A stretch of 64,000 nt of DNA from Diplonema japonicum (taxonomy: Eukaryota; Euglenozoa; Diplonemea; Diplonemida; Diplonemidae): the NCBI GenBank assembly GCA_964019335.1, contig OZ025665.1:1-64000 (forward strand). The letters are read 5' to 3'. Positions 30,477 through 42,200 of the stretch are shown here, piece after piece (position 1 is the first letter of the stretch; each line of letters opens with the position of its first letter). Made by a program: the position numbers and the translations under genes. The notes beneath the pieces are model-generated. The model was given only the letters and a program-made list of their open reading frames with translations. It was not told the DNA's origin and did not search any database.

Positions 30477-32251
30477 TTATTCCTCCGCCCCTTCAGCATT
30501 GTTCCTTTCTGCGTCGGCGTCCTGTGAGGCGTCCTGTGATAAATAAAGGAAATTGAAAACCCAGGTCACATACAGGAGCTGTAGTCCCCTCTCTTGCACC
30601 CTGCTCTGTTGTCTGCGGCAGTTCCTCATCTTGCGCGCCATCGTCATCGTTGCCCTCCCTTTCGGAGGTTTGCTGCTCCCGCTGTCTTTCCGCATCGACG
30701 ATGGACTGGAAACGCTCCTTCGCGATCTCCTTGATGCCCTTGCTCTGTGTGGGGAACTTCTTCATGACCTTCTTGAAGTCCTCTTTTGTCAGCACGAACA
30801 TGTCGCAGTACGTACGCGCCACGATACTGGCGGTACGCTTCGTGTCGTACAGCAGAGCGATCTCACCGAAGAAGCCGCCGTCCTTCAGCGTGAAGACCAC
30901 CTTGTCGTCGTCGCTCACCACGTTCAGCTCGCCTCTGCTGATGAAGAACATCTCTGTCCCCACCTCGCCCTTACGTACCACGAAAGAGTTGGGCAAGCAC
31001 ACCCTTGGCTTTAAACACTTCACGATCTCATTAATGAATTCCGTGTCGTCTTTGCACTGCTGGAACAGCGGCACCTTCTTGATGATCTCCGAGTTCAAAA
31101 TCACGCTCATCTTGTTCTTCAGGTACGGCGGCAAGTCGTCCAACACCTTGTTCTTGTCCAGACCCTTCCCGGACTTCCACAGGTAGGTGTAGTAGTTGCG
31201 CACCTCGTTCTGCAGGTCCTGCGGGATCCTCTTGTACTTCATGTAGTCGTTGATACCGTCCATCTTCTGACGGAAGTACAGAGCAGAGCTGTCCAAGTTG
31301 GTCACCAGCGACCCGACAGTACCTGCAGCGGTTTCCTTTTTACTGGCCGCATACCAATGATTGTGGCGAACAGGCTGATACCCACCATCGTCACTGCAAT
31401 CGAGAAGATTGTCTCCAGCTGCAAAGTGTTTGGTGTTAAATTTTAACAAAATAAACCAAAAAAGAAAAAAAAACCCCAAACCTGCGTGTGAGGGTTCGTG
31501 TTGTTGTAACCCGTCATAGTGACGAAGGACCAGTAGAAGGCGCGAATGTACTTCGAGCCCAGGCTTCTATTCAGGATGTTCTCGGTCCCAGTGAAATCCA
31601 CCTTTGCCTGTTTTTTTTTTTTTTTTTTCTTTTCCACCCTCATACATCATCTCCCTCGATGAGGATGACCAAGAAGAAGGCGCAGCCAATGAAGTGCGCC
31701 AGGAAAAGAATAACGAAGGTCGACTTAAAGATCCTGATGACAGACGGCTTCAAACTAGTGACCTTCTCCCACTGTGAAAAATAGTACGTAAGGCGACCCA
31801 TGCGGATGAGGCGGTTGGCACGGTAGGCTGGGTGGTACTTCTTCGTGATGAGGCAGATGAACTCGAAGGGGAAGACAGAAAGGAGGTCAGCCGCGAACCA
31901 ACCACGCAGGTAGTGGTGGAGGATGGTGGTCCTGTCTTTGATGACTTCGCCGTCAACTTCGAAAGTTGTCATTGTGCAGATTACAATGTCCAACGCCAGA
32001 AGCACGTCGCTGAAGATGTCCATCACCAACCAGTACTGCCACTCCATGATCAGGAACCCCAGCCTCAGGGGGACCACTATGCATATGAAAACAACAGTGC
32101 AAAAGATCAATATGTCCCACCTGTTCCTGATAACATCTTCCTGTGCAAACAAGAAAGCATCATCCCTCTTCCTCGCCTGTGTGTCCTTTCCCATCGGCTG
32201 TACTGTACTGCTCTTTCCAAAACAGCTGCTCAGTGCATCGGTAATACCCAT
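30477..32251 (-). CDS. Cyclic-nucleotide-gated ion channel (533 aa, 5 exons)
   Basis: Exons 32251-31646, 31607-31482, 31418-31355, 31322-30574 and 30533-30477, with introns of 38, 63, 32 and 40 nt, join in frame. Six membrane segments are expected: S1 ILIFCTVVFICIVVPL, an arginine-bearing S4 (RANRLIRMGRLTYY), S5 and a pore helix. The filter reads TMTGYNNTNPHT instead of the potassium-channel TVGYGD, so a non-selective or otherwise unusual cation permeability is inferred. A C-linker and a cyclic-nucleotide-binding domain follow, with the phosphate-binding cassette GGFFGEIALLYDTKRTAS holding the expected Glu and Arg, so cAMP or cGMP binding is likely. The C-terminus is acidic. It may act in the flagellar or plasma membrane. 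Confidence 0.9.
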
Positions 32252-32254
32252 TAT

Positions 32255-32660
32255 GTATGTGTGTCCCCCACCTTTTGTTGTGTACGTACTAGAAATCAAG
32301 AGTAAAAAATAAAAAAACAGAGAAAAAAGGGGGTGGGGAGCATATCGAGGATCAGGGAAGAGTGGGGAATGGGTTTCAATGGGTGTTTCTCCTTTTCTCT
32401 TTCTCCTTTTTATTTTTCTTTCGTGTTAAGTTGTTAAGTCTAAAAATAGTGGAGGACCTTTTCTTTATTCTTTTTGTAAATCACCATTTTTCTTTTCTTT
32501 TTTTTTCTTATCCATCTGCTGCCGCGGGTCTATTTTTCTTTTCAAGTATCCGGGGCTAGGGAGAACATTCTGGTTTGCCGTCAGTCTCCTGCTTTTTTAA
32601 AAAAGAAAGCCTCCATTCGCAATTATTCTTTTTTTTTTCAAAAAAATCTTTTTTTTTTTC
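32255..32660. other. Spacer between the channel and IFT81 genes, no gene seen
   Basis: T-rich sequence upstream of the channel start. An acceptor-like TTGATTTCTAG lies about 40 nt before the channel ATG. No other signal was recognised. Confidence 0.55.
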
Positions 32661-32667
32661 AAACATC

Positions 32668-34864
32668 TCACAGCACCATGACCGTTGCGTTGCCTGAGCC
32701 GCCTATCATGAGGCCCTCAGTCAGCATGTCGGAAGGGCTCTTGTCCTTCTCGGTGGTCTCCCGCTTATAATAGTTCACCTTGCACTCCAACAGCCTCTGC
32801 AGGTTCTTGAACCACTCCATCTGCTGCAGGTTGTGGTCGTGGTTCTGCTCGATATCCTTCTTCTGAATGCGCAGCTGCTGGCTCTTCTGCTCCAGCTGCT
32901 TCGTTGTCGACTCGAACATCTTGCTCCACGTGTCGTAACGCTCGTCCAGCTTTCGTTCCCCGTGTGCGAAGTCTTTCTCGTCCTTCACCCTGTTCCACGC
33001 GATAGCAGCTATGTTCAGCTGGCAGTTCAGTCTGTGGTACAGCGACTCGTTCAGCTTGCACTCGCTCTGGTACTGGTCTACCTCCTCCTGCAGCTTACCC
33101 GTCTCGCTCTCCAGCCTGCCTTGCTCTGCCTCATATGTGTCCTTCTTCGCTTGGTAGGCCGACTCCACCACCTGGGCCTTCTGTCTCCTGTTCCTTAGAT
33201 CCAAGATCTGCGGTGCCAGTTTCACCCGTCTCTCTTGCAGATCGCTGATGAACTGTTTCACAACGTCCGACAGCTTCTCTAGCTTGTCCGTCTTCTGCTC
33301 GTCCAGGCCTTGCATCTCCGCGTCCAGCGTTGCCATCCTCTGTTCCGTGTGGAGGAGGCCCTGGTATTCCTTCTTGTCAACCTTCGCAAGAAGTAGCTCC
33401 TCCGTCCGCTGCAACACACCGTATTCGGCACGAAGCTCGCCCAGCTCAGCACCCATCCGCTTGTAGTTGCTGTAGTTCTCTCGAAGGGAATTCACGTACT
33501 TCACAAAGTCTTCGCCTTTGGGTATCTTCTCATTCGAGAACCTGCTCAAATCGTCTTCTTTGTGCTGAATCTCCGTCTTTACTCTAGAAATCTCACTCTT
33601 CACTGTCTGCAATTCCTCATGGAACCCTGCCTTCCGCCCTGCTGTCAGAGTGGCCTGCTGTCTGAACATCTGCAGGCGCTGTGCTTCCTTGTCTTTCATC
33701 ATTTCTTCCTTCTTCTTCTTGAGCTCTTGTATCTCTGCCTCGTAGTTCTGAATGTCCTGCTGCAGCGCAGCAAGGTCGATGGTCTCGTGCATTGCAGTGT
33801 GCAGTGTGTGCAGCTGGTCCCTCTTCCTCTCGATGTCTTTCGGGAGCTTGTCTTGAATTAGCATCTCGTTCATCTTGATGTCCTCTTGCATCTTCTTGAT
33901 CATGTCCTCATGGTTGAAGGACACAAGGTCACGCCGCAGCTCTTTCAGGGTTTGGTCAGAGGCAGCGAGCTTCATCTCTGCGTTGTGCAGTGCGTTCGCC
34001 TGCGTCTCAAGTTGTTCATTATTCTTCAGCTGGTCTTCCTGTGCCTGTCGCAGAGTCTGCGCAGCCTTCAGCAGCCCCTCCCACTGCGGGATCGCCTTCA
34101 GCTTCTCTTTTGTTGTTGTGATCTTCTGCTTGAGCGTTTCCCTCTCCTGCTCCAATGTCTTGATCACCTTCCCAACGTCCTGGGGGTTTGTGACGTTCTC
34201 CCTGAGCTTTTCCACAGTTCTGTGGGTCTGGATGAAATCCTCAATGTGCTGCTTGTATTGACTGTACACCTGCGGTGCATGTTAAGACTATGGACACTGA
34301 CATACCTCCCGCACCCCGTCGTCGCTTGCCCGGAGATCCTCAGGAACCTCTACAGGGATCAGGTACTTCGAGAGGTACACTCGCTTCCTGTTCTGAGGCA
34401 TGTGGCTCAGCACCCAATGCATTATCGGGTACAGGACCTGCTTCTCGCCATTCACAAAATTCTGCTCGAAATCTGCTTTTAACGACTGTTTTTTTATTTC
34501 TTTGTTCCCCTCTATTTTCTTCGCCTGACTTGTTCAATCTCATACGTTAGGCAGCTTATAATTCAAGATTGACTGCAAAAAATTGGTCATCCTGCTTAAT
34601 GAAGTTCCCATTCCACCCGTGGTGGCCTGCTCCTGCACGATATCAATATTCTGCTCCGGCTGCAGCTCAGCAAACACATCGTTGAGTCTCTGGAGCAAGG
34701 CCAGTCCAGTGAAGGAGTCGAACTCAACTGCGGGAATGGGTTTCTTTGTGCCTTGAAGCTGTCATACCTAAGCTGTATTGCGTGTCAAGATACTGGTTCG
34801 TCAACTTCACAATAGTGGATATCTCATTCCCACTGGTTGGCTCTTCGACATCTTCAGCCGACAT
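32668..34864 (-). CDS. IFT81: Intraflagellar transport protein 81
   Basis: Four exons (34864-34768, 34727-34546, 34485-34306, 34269-32668) with introns of 40, 60 and 36 nt give 686 residues, against 676 in human. It is a core IFT-B subunit; with IFT74 it forms the module that carries tubulin into the flagellum. The first ~125 residues form the calponin-homology-like domain (LQRLNDVFAELQPEQNIDI, QVLYPIMHWVLSHMPQNRKR, VYLSKYLIPVEVPE). The rest is coiled coil, with family landmarks AEYGVLQRTEELLLAK, EDFVKYVNSLR and LQRLLECK near the end. Its presence shows the organism builds a cilium or flagellum. Confidence 0.93.
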
Positions 34865-34869
34865 TTTGC

Positions 34870-35160
34870 TATTCTTTACTGGGTACGGTGCTGCGCTGAA
34901 AAGGGAAATGAAACTATTCTTTATGGCTTGGCTTTCGCTACTTGTCACTGATTAAGGCCGAAACAGAAAGCTATTTATTCTGCTAAACGGGACCCATAGT
35001 GCATGTTGCATCTGACCGCAAATGTCGCGGCCAAAATATGCGAAAGAAAACTGTGTCTTCGTCTTTGGGTCCCCTTTATCCGGGGGAGATTCTTGAGAGA
35101 TCTACAGTAGAAAAGGTTTAGAGAAGAAAAAGGAAATCAGATAGTTAACCGAAATGGTAC
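34870..35160. other. Spacer upstream of IFT81
   Basis: An acceptor-like stretch TTTCATTTCCCTTTTCAG lies about 30 nt before the IFT81 ATG on the minus strand. Nothing else was recognised. Confidence 0.5.
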
Positions 35161-35164
35161 TACG

Positions 35165-35670
35165 TAATTAAAGACCGCTTTTCAAAGATCAGCCAACAGG
35201 CAACGCCAATCATTGAGGACGTTACCCTCAGGTAAAGGTTGCAAGGACGAATCTCCGATCCCACGCCTTTGGAAATGGAGCGGAAGCTTTTCCATGCCCT
35301 CGCACATCATGGCTTTGGCTTGTCTCTGGTACCTGATGGGGAACTGGGAGGCTTCCTTTCACTCCTCGCTGCCCCCAGTGCTCCTTGTGAATATGCTCCA
35401 AAACATGTGCTGCAGCATGTGCTGTTCTCTTCTCTCCGTGGCCTTCTGGGAAACTACCAGCACCTTTGTGAACGTGTCCTTCGACAGCGATTTTCTCACG
35501 CCTTGCATCTTGCAACACGTCTGTCTCTGTTGCTTTACTTCAGTCGTAGCTTGGTCTTATCTCCATTTCTTGCCCTGTGATCTCTTTCTCCTTCATTTCG
35601 ACACATGCCTGAGCTCCTGCGGTGTCAACCCCGCTCATGTTAATTATGCATCCTGAAATAAAAAGGTAAA
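35165..35670 (-). pseudogene. Possible broken gene, unknown family
   Basis: Minus-strand sequence with coding character split by stops. One frame gives MSGVDTAGAQACVEMKEKE and stops near 35540. A second frame holds KSLSKDTFTKVLVVSQKA, is stopped by one TGA, and then continues in the same frame with QAKAMMCEGMEKLPLHFQRR and LPEGNVLNDWRCLLADL to a stop near 35190. An acceptor-like TTTTTATTTCAG precedes the first ATG. It is either a decayed gene or one with splicing I could not solve. Selenocysteine readthrough at the TGA is possible but unsupported. Confidence 0.3.
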
Positions 35671-35679
35671 GGGTGTGGA

Positions 35680-36227
35680 CAGTTAAGGCGGGGGGAAAAA
35701 AAGAAACTATGGCGTGAATTTCCAAAAGTCGTTTTCTATATCGTCGAGAACCGGGTCTTTGATATCTTCTTCGGCGAGAAAAAACGGCAGCTGTTGTGCC
35801 CCAAAATAGTGTATTCCACTTTACAACCAAATGCGGTTTTTTCAGGCCCTATGTCCCCAAAAATCGGAAAATCTTTCTTTTAAATCTTCCCCTGGGCCCC
35901 ATCCCATTTAGTACTATACCTTGGAATACTCTGTTTTGACTCGTTTTCTAGAACGAATCAAAAGTAGCGGTGTCACCCCAAAATAATTTTTGACACCCCA
36001 GATTTCACATCTGGTACTATTCCGGGTCGGGGAAAAGATCTGTCAAAAACCTGATCACCTTTTCGCATCTCCGATTAGTGCTGACTCTTGGAAATTCACG
36101 AACATAAAACTATATTCGTTTTTTCTAATTTCACAGAACGAAGTAAAGCTTAACTGACCAAAATAAGGTGACCTTATAAATCTAGGGGCTGAGAAGTAGA
36201 ATACAAAATAGAGAGAGAAACTACTAC
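35680..36227. other. Spacer, no gene recognised
   Basis: Contains a near-perfect 10-bp inverted repeat (TTGACTCGTT/AACGAATCAA, about 35936-35961) and a 7-bp GGTGTCA/TGACACC pair. No coding or RNA family was recognised. Confidence 0.5.
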
Positions 36228-39200
36228 TCAATTCGAATGGAACGCTTCGTTGGGTTGTCCGTTGGGAGTGTTGGGAAAGACAGTGGACAGCGGGTTAGAG
36301 GGCTGGCCAGATTCTTCTTGATGTAGCGTTGGCTCACCTTCGATTTCAATTTGCTGCGGCGGCTCCTTATTAGACGCAGAACCTGATCTAGCAATCCATG
36401 CCGCGGTGAAGCCCAGCACCACAAGAACAGCTAACGAGGCAATCACGATAGCGGCAATGACCATCGGGCTGAGTGCCCCGCTGTCGTCGCTGCTGGTTTG
36501 CTCAACAGTATCCTTGCAGACTCCAGAAGACACAACACAAGGTGCAACACAATCGGCAAGATTCCTCCCAACACACAACACAGGCACCTCTCTGGGGGTG
36601 GCGGCGGTAGTGTTCCCAGGAACGTACCGTAAGGGCACTTCGGCTGTGCCCTCGTTCACAGAACGTATTTGAAGACTCTTCCTTGTCTGCTCTTTGACGG
36701 GGTCCGTGACAATACCCAACAGTGCATTGAGTCCTTGCAGATCTGCATCGTCCATCAGTGTCACCTGCACGTCGACACCACTAGGTACTTGCGTCTTTCC
36801 CATGACCTTCACAGTCCCCATTCCTTTGTCAATCGACGCTGCAAGCTGGTTCTCCCACGCAGTCCCCACCACCGCCCCTTCCTCTACCCCTACCACAACA
36901 GTCGGGTTTGGCGAGTCTCTGCTGTCCACCACCATCACAAGCAGCAGCACATCCTGCGACACCATCCCCTCCGAGTCCCTCGCTGCCACGGTAAACAGCC
37001 CCTCGCCGCTCGTCCCTTGCCTCGGGAACACCTCCATCACTCCGTCACTTCCGACCCTCGGTGCCGACAGCAAGAACTGCCCTACAGCTTGTGCCATCCT
37101 GACTGCGGGCTCTTTCACGTCAAACATGACGCTCTGAGTTGTTTCCTCCGGCCCTGGCGATATCTCCATAGCCCACTGTCGCTGCCACACAACATTGCTG
37201 TAGAGGGCTATGCCTCTTACAACCGGCGTGAAGGAAGGGGGATCGTTCACAGGTGTGATAGCTATCCGAAACATATGCTGAGCACTCAGGAAGGGACAGG
37301 AGTCACACACTTTATCCGTCGTAGTGATGGTACACTCACTGTCACCGTACTTATTAGGCTGTGTACGGTAGCTCAGGTCACCTGTCGTCCCTGTGGTAAC
37401 CAATGTGGGGGGAACAGCAAACAACACCTCAGAATTAGCACACACAATGTTCACTGAGAGGGTCTGGGAGGCTTCATTGTTGCCTGGACTCAGATTCGTC
37501 ACCCAATCATCAACTACCACAGCCCCTTGGTCTTCCATGCTCACGATAACACTGTCGCTGATGGTGAACTGCGGCTTGTCGTTGATGGGTAACACGTTCA
37601 CCGTGAAGCTTGCAGAGGCCGTTTCGTTGTTCTTGACTGCTGTCACCATAAAAACAGCTGCGCCATTCCTGTCTGCTGCGGGAGTAAAAGAGACATCGGC
37701 CTTGCCGTTCTGAATAGAAGCCACAACTGGCGCCCCTGTAAGTTGCGGGTTGGAACTCAACACGCTCACTATGGCACCATCAGGAATGTCGTATAAATGC
37801 CCCACTAGCGTCGTGAAACCATTGTCTTCGTTAATAGTGACGTCGCCCAGAGTGCTGAGCGACAGTGCTTGTGTCGTAGGAGTCACAGTAACTGTGATAA
37901 GCGTGGTACCCGACGTGTCGTACCCACCATTGGTGGTGCCACCATCATCCTTTGCCCGCAACTGAATCTGTGTTGTGCCTGACTTCCCAGATGCTGGCTT
38001 TATATGCAACATGCCATCAGTGGTTACAGCCACCGTACCCTCAAAGAGGCTGGCCTCGGGTACCGTAACGACGTAACCTACCGACTGAGTTCCTTCGTTG
38101 GCTGGTCCGGAGGTAGCGTCTCGTGCGACTTGAAGTACATTCACACCACTGTCTTGCAACACAGTGACAGCATTAGTCACAATGGTCATCCCTGGGCGAT
38201 CGTTGACCCCAAGCACCTCCAAGGCAAGCACGACAGGCGCTGTACTGTCAATGCCATCGGATGCTATTATCTCTAAACTGTAGGAGCCGTATTGGTCTGG
38301 TGTGAGTGTGAACTCAAGATGGCCTTCAGTTGTGATAACAGGTTGGGATACAAAAGATGGGTTTCCAACCAGTACACCATTCTGTTTGGTTTTAACAGTA
38401 AAGGTGACAGGCTGCTCTTCATACTCTCCGGCAGTCACTTGCACCACTGTGTTCTGAAGAACATGCCGTCCCGTGTCTTCGAGAACCCGCACTTCAGTTC
38501 GCGACAACTGGAAGGTCGGCGGGTCGTTCGAAGGTGTGACATCAAGAATCAAAACCCTCGTGAAGGAGTCTTGCCCACCGTAGTCGGTCCCACCGTTGTC
38601 CTTCAGCACTATGTTCACTGAAGCGACACCAAAAGCATTGGGCTTCACAGCGAACGTGAGGTCCCCTGTCGCCATGTCAACTTGTGGCAGTTCCAGAAAC
38701 ATATCGGGTTTGTCAGTACTTGTAGTGAGAGAGAGAAGCTGCTGCATGTGTTCATCCGAAGGTCCTGTGATAAAGGTGTGCGCCCAGTCACGAACTCTCT
38801 GCGGAGGAGAATCCTCAGGCAAGGTGAGGCGCTCGGTGAGAACAGTGAAGTGTGGCCTGTCGTTCACAGGAGTGATATTGATTGTGATTGGTCTGCAAGT
38901 CCTGCTGGAACCCCCACCATTGTCCTCAGCGCACACCTCCACCGCAACACTTCCACTACTATTCGCTGCGCTCTGATACACCAGCGCACCTCCAGTTACA
39001 ATAGGCTGAGCCGAAAAGAGCTTCTTGTCACTTTCCTTGACAATCACGCTAACACCAACTACTTGGCTGCTCTCCAGCGGTGGGCCTGCGCTCGTTGTTG
39101 CCCACCCATCCACTCGAACTAGTCCCGCGTCCTCGAGAGACGAAACGGTACTTGTAGCAAGCACCAATACAGGAGGGTCATTCACTTCAGTTACTTGTAT

Positions 39201-42200
39201 CGTGAACACGCATGTCTGGGACACACCCCCAGCAGCATCCTCTAGCTGCAACGTAAGCGGAATGCTACCCGAGAAGTCTGCCGCAACGCAGTAAGAGAGA
39301 GAAGCAGTAGATGGTGATCTCCGAGGAGTTACAGGGATCGCCAGCGTTGGCTGGTGGAGAAAGGCTGCTTGGTTGTAGTTCGAGAAAACAGCAGTGAGAC
39401 CCTCAGACTGATCTTCAGTTGCGTCCCCCGCTGTGACTGCTGTGGCCCAATCGATGTGAGTCTGCCTATCAGAGCCCCCCGTAAAGCACCCATCTTCATC
39501 CACTACCACGTCACCACCGCATAGCAGGTTGGGGTTTCTATTCCCGTGTACTACATTCAGCACTATCTGCCGAGGCTTCGAAGTATCGTCACCCTGCCTC
39601 GCGGTTCCGCCTGTGTCGACTGCTGTGATTGACAGCGTTGTGCTACCTGTCTTGCCTGGTATGGGTGTAAGTTTCAAGTCCCCCGTGAGTGGGTCGATCG
39701 TCGCTCTTCTCGAAGATGATTGAGCTGCGTGCCCCTCCAGGTACTCGGGGTCGGCAGGTGTTACAATATATGATATGGTTTGTGTCCCTTCTTCGTATCT
39801 TCCCACGTGTGACGTGCTGATGAGGCCGGGTATGGTCTGCTCCCCTTTGTTGTCGACGACAGTCACCGACGGCAACGACAAGGTGAAAGTAGGCTCATCA
39901 TTCTTGGGGAGAACAGTAAGAGTGAAAGTGTCAGAGCCACAGCAGTCCATCGGTGCCCCGTTGTTTAGCGTGCAAGTCACAGTAGTACTCCCATATCTGT
40001 CGTCAGCCGGAGTCAGCGTAAGCGTACCCGTTATAGCATCGATCTGCACTCCACTGATCGTCACGAGGCTCGCATTCGCTGCAACGCAAGAAAACCCTGG
40101 AAGTCCCACTCCCCCAGTACCGTAGTCGATCCCCACTGCCCACTGGATCACAGTATGCTTCCCAGAGTCTTCTACAATAGTAACATCACCTCCTTTAATG
40201 AACGAAGGCTGACGCCCTGCCTCACCAACACGCAACAGAATGTCATTGCTGAACGTCGACACACCACTGCAGCCAACACCATTCGTGCCGTCATCCACCA
40301 CTGTTATAGTGATGGGGATATACGCACCCCCTGTATCCTCACCAGGCTTTAGCTCAAAGGACATAACGCCAGTGGCAAGATCCACCACAGGGTTGGACAC
40401 AAACAAGTTGGAGAACCTCGGATCAGGCGTGACAGTGATACTGGTGATATGCTGTGACGCTTCGCCGGTACCAGGAGAGGGACTTGTGATGGCAGGAAGC
40501 GGTGACGTCCACTTGCAAGCTGAAGCAGGGTCGGAGAGCTGACAGCTCGTTGCAGAAAATCTGTCGTTCAGCACTGTGAAAGATGGCTGGTCGTTGGAAG
40601 GCTTGACAGTTATGGTTGTGGGGGGTGTTACGGTGGTTACGCCCGCCTTGTCTGTCACAGCGAAAGTCACTTCAGACGTCCCGTAGGCGTCAGGGGCAGG
40701 CGTGAAGGAGAGTGCACCTGTGTCGGAGAGAGAAGGCTGCACGGCGAACAGTGTAGGGTTAGTGGCAGTTGCTACGACAGTCAGCTGGTCACCTGCGTCT
40801 ATGTCGCTGAGAGCACCCCAAGCAGGCAGGGTCACAGGCCCTACATCCTCGCACACCGCGACATTGTCACCAGGGGATACCTGTGGCGGGTCGTTCGTGG
40901 GGTTCACTTTAATCTTGAACCGCCGCACAGTAGAATCATCACCACCGCAGTTGTGCTCGCTGCTTGTCCCTCCGTTGTCTAGCACTGTTACCTCCACGAA
41001 AGCCTCACCATTGGCATTGAGCTCCGGTGTGAAGCACAGCTCTGCGTCAGTAGTAGACGTCTTTGTTAATTTCGGCTGCTCGGAGAAAAGGGTCTGAGGG
41101 GTTGTGACCAACGTGATAGACGTGCTTTGCGAAGGTTCGTTGAGCCCTGCAGTAATGCCAGTCGCAAAGGATGGGATGCAAGTCCTGCCGGAGTCTTCAT
41201 TCACCTCCACCAGAGGGAGAGACTTGAAGTATGTGGTAACTGTAGTTGAAGCAGCGCAGCTTGACTGCACACATGCGGTGCGCAACCTGCAACCAGCTGC
41301 GTCCATCGTGAAGCATTCACAAGTAGGCGTTGTGTCACATGTTTGCTGGCAAACGTTAAGCACCGTTGAGACAACGCCGTTCCCTAACAGCGGCACACCT
41401 CCAGAGCCTGTGGTACATTCCACGCCTTGTGTTACGTACTCGTTGGCCTGTCCACCTAGTACTACTGTAGGGGGGTCATTCACGTCAACTACTGTGATCA
41501 CTAGCTTGTCCGTGCGGCTGTTTGGCAGGGGGCCGCCGTCGTTAAGTGTCACTGCCACCTCTGTAGTCCCACTGACACCTGGTGCTGGTGTGAAAGTTAG
41601 CTTGCCAGTTGCGTCCACTTGAGGCTGCCCACCGGCAGTGAACAACGACGTGTCATAAGCACCAAGCGTAAATGTGAAGCCCTGGTTCTCCGGGGGGAGG
41701 AGCTCATTGTCTGCACACAGTGAAGGGCTGAGACCACCAATGCACAGGTCAAGGGCCCACTGGCCATCGTATGGGGCGTCTTCGCACACTACCACGTCGC
41801 CTGCAGGCCTATAGCTAGGGGGGTCATTGATGCTATTTATAGTGATGCAGATCTGAGTTGGTGGGTTAGCTGTATCGACACCTCCATCATTAGTGCCACC
41901 GTCATCTTTGAGCACAACAGAGCATGTCACGCAAGAGGGATTCTTGGTGCTCGTGAACATGTGTGGGGCAGGAGTGAAGGAAAGGTCCCCAGTGAGAGGG
42001 TCGATGGTAGGCTGCGTTGAGAACAACGACTTGTCGGCACAGTCAATAGTGAAAGTGAGAATCTGGTCTTTCTCGCACTCGCCTGGCCCTGGCGTGATAT
42101 CAGTGGCCCACCCTGCGTAGCGGAAGGGGCCGCTGTCCTCATCGACGGTAAGGGGGTCACCTTGCAGAGGGCCTGGGAGGAAGGTAGGTGGGTCGTTTAC

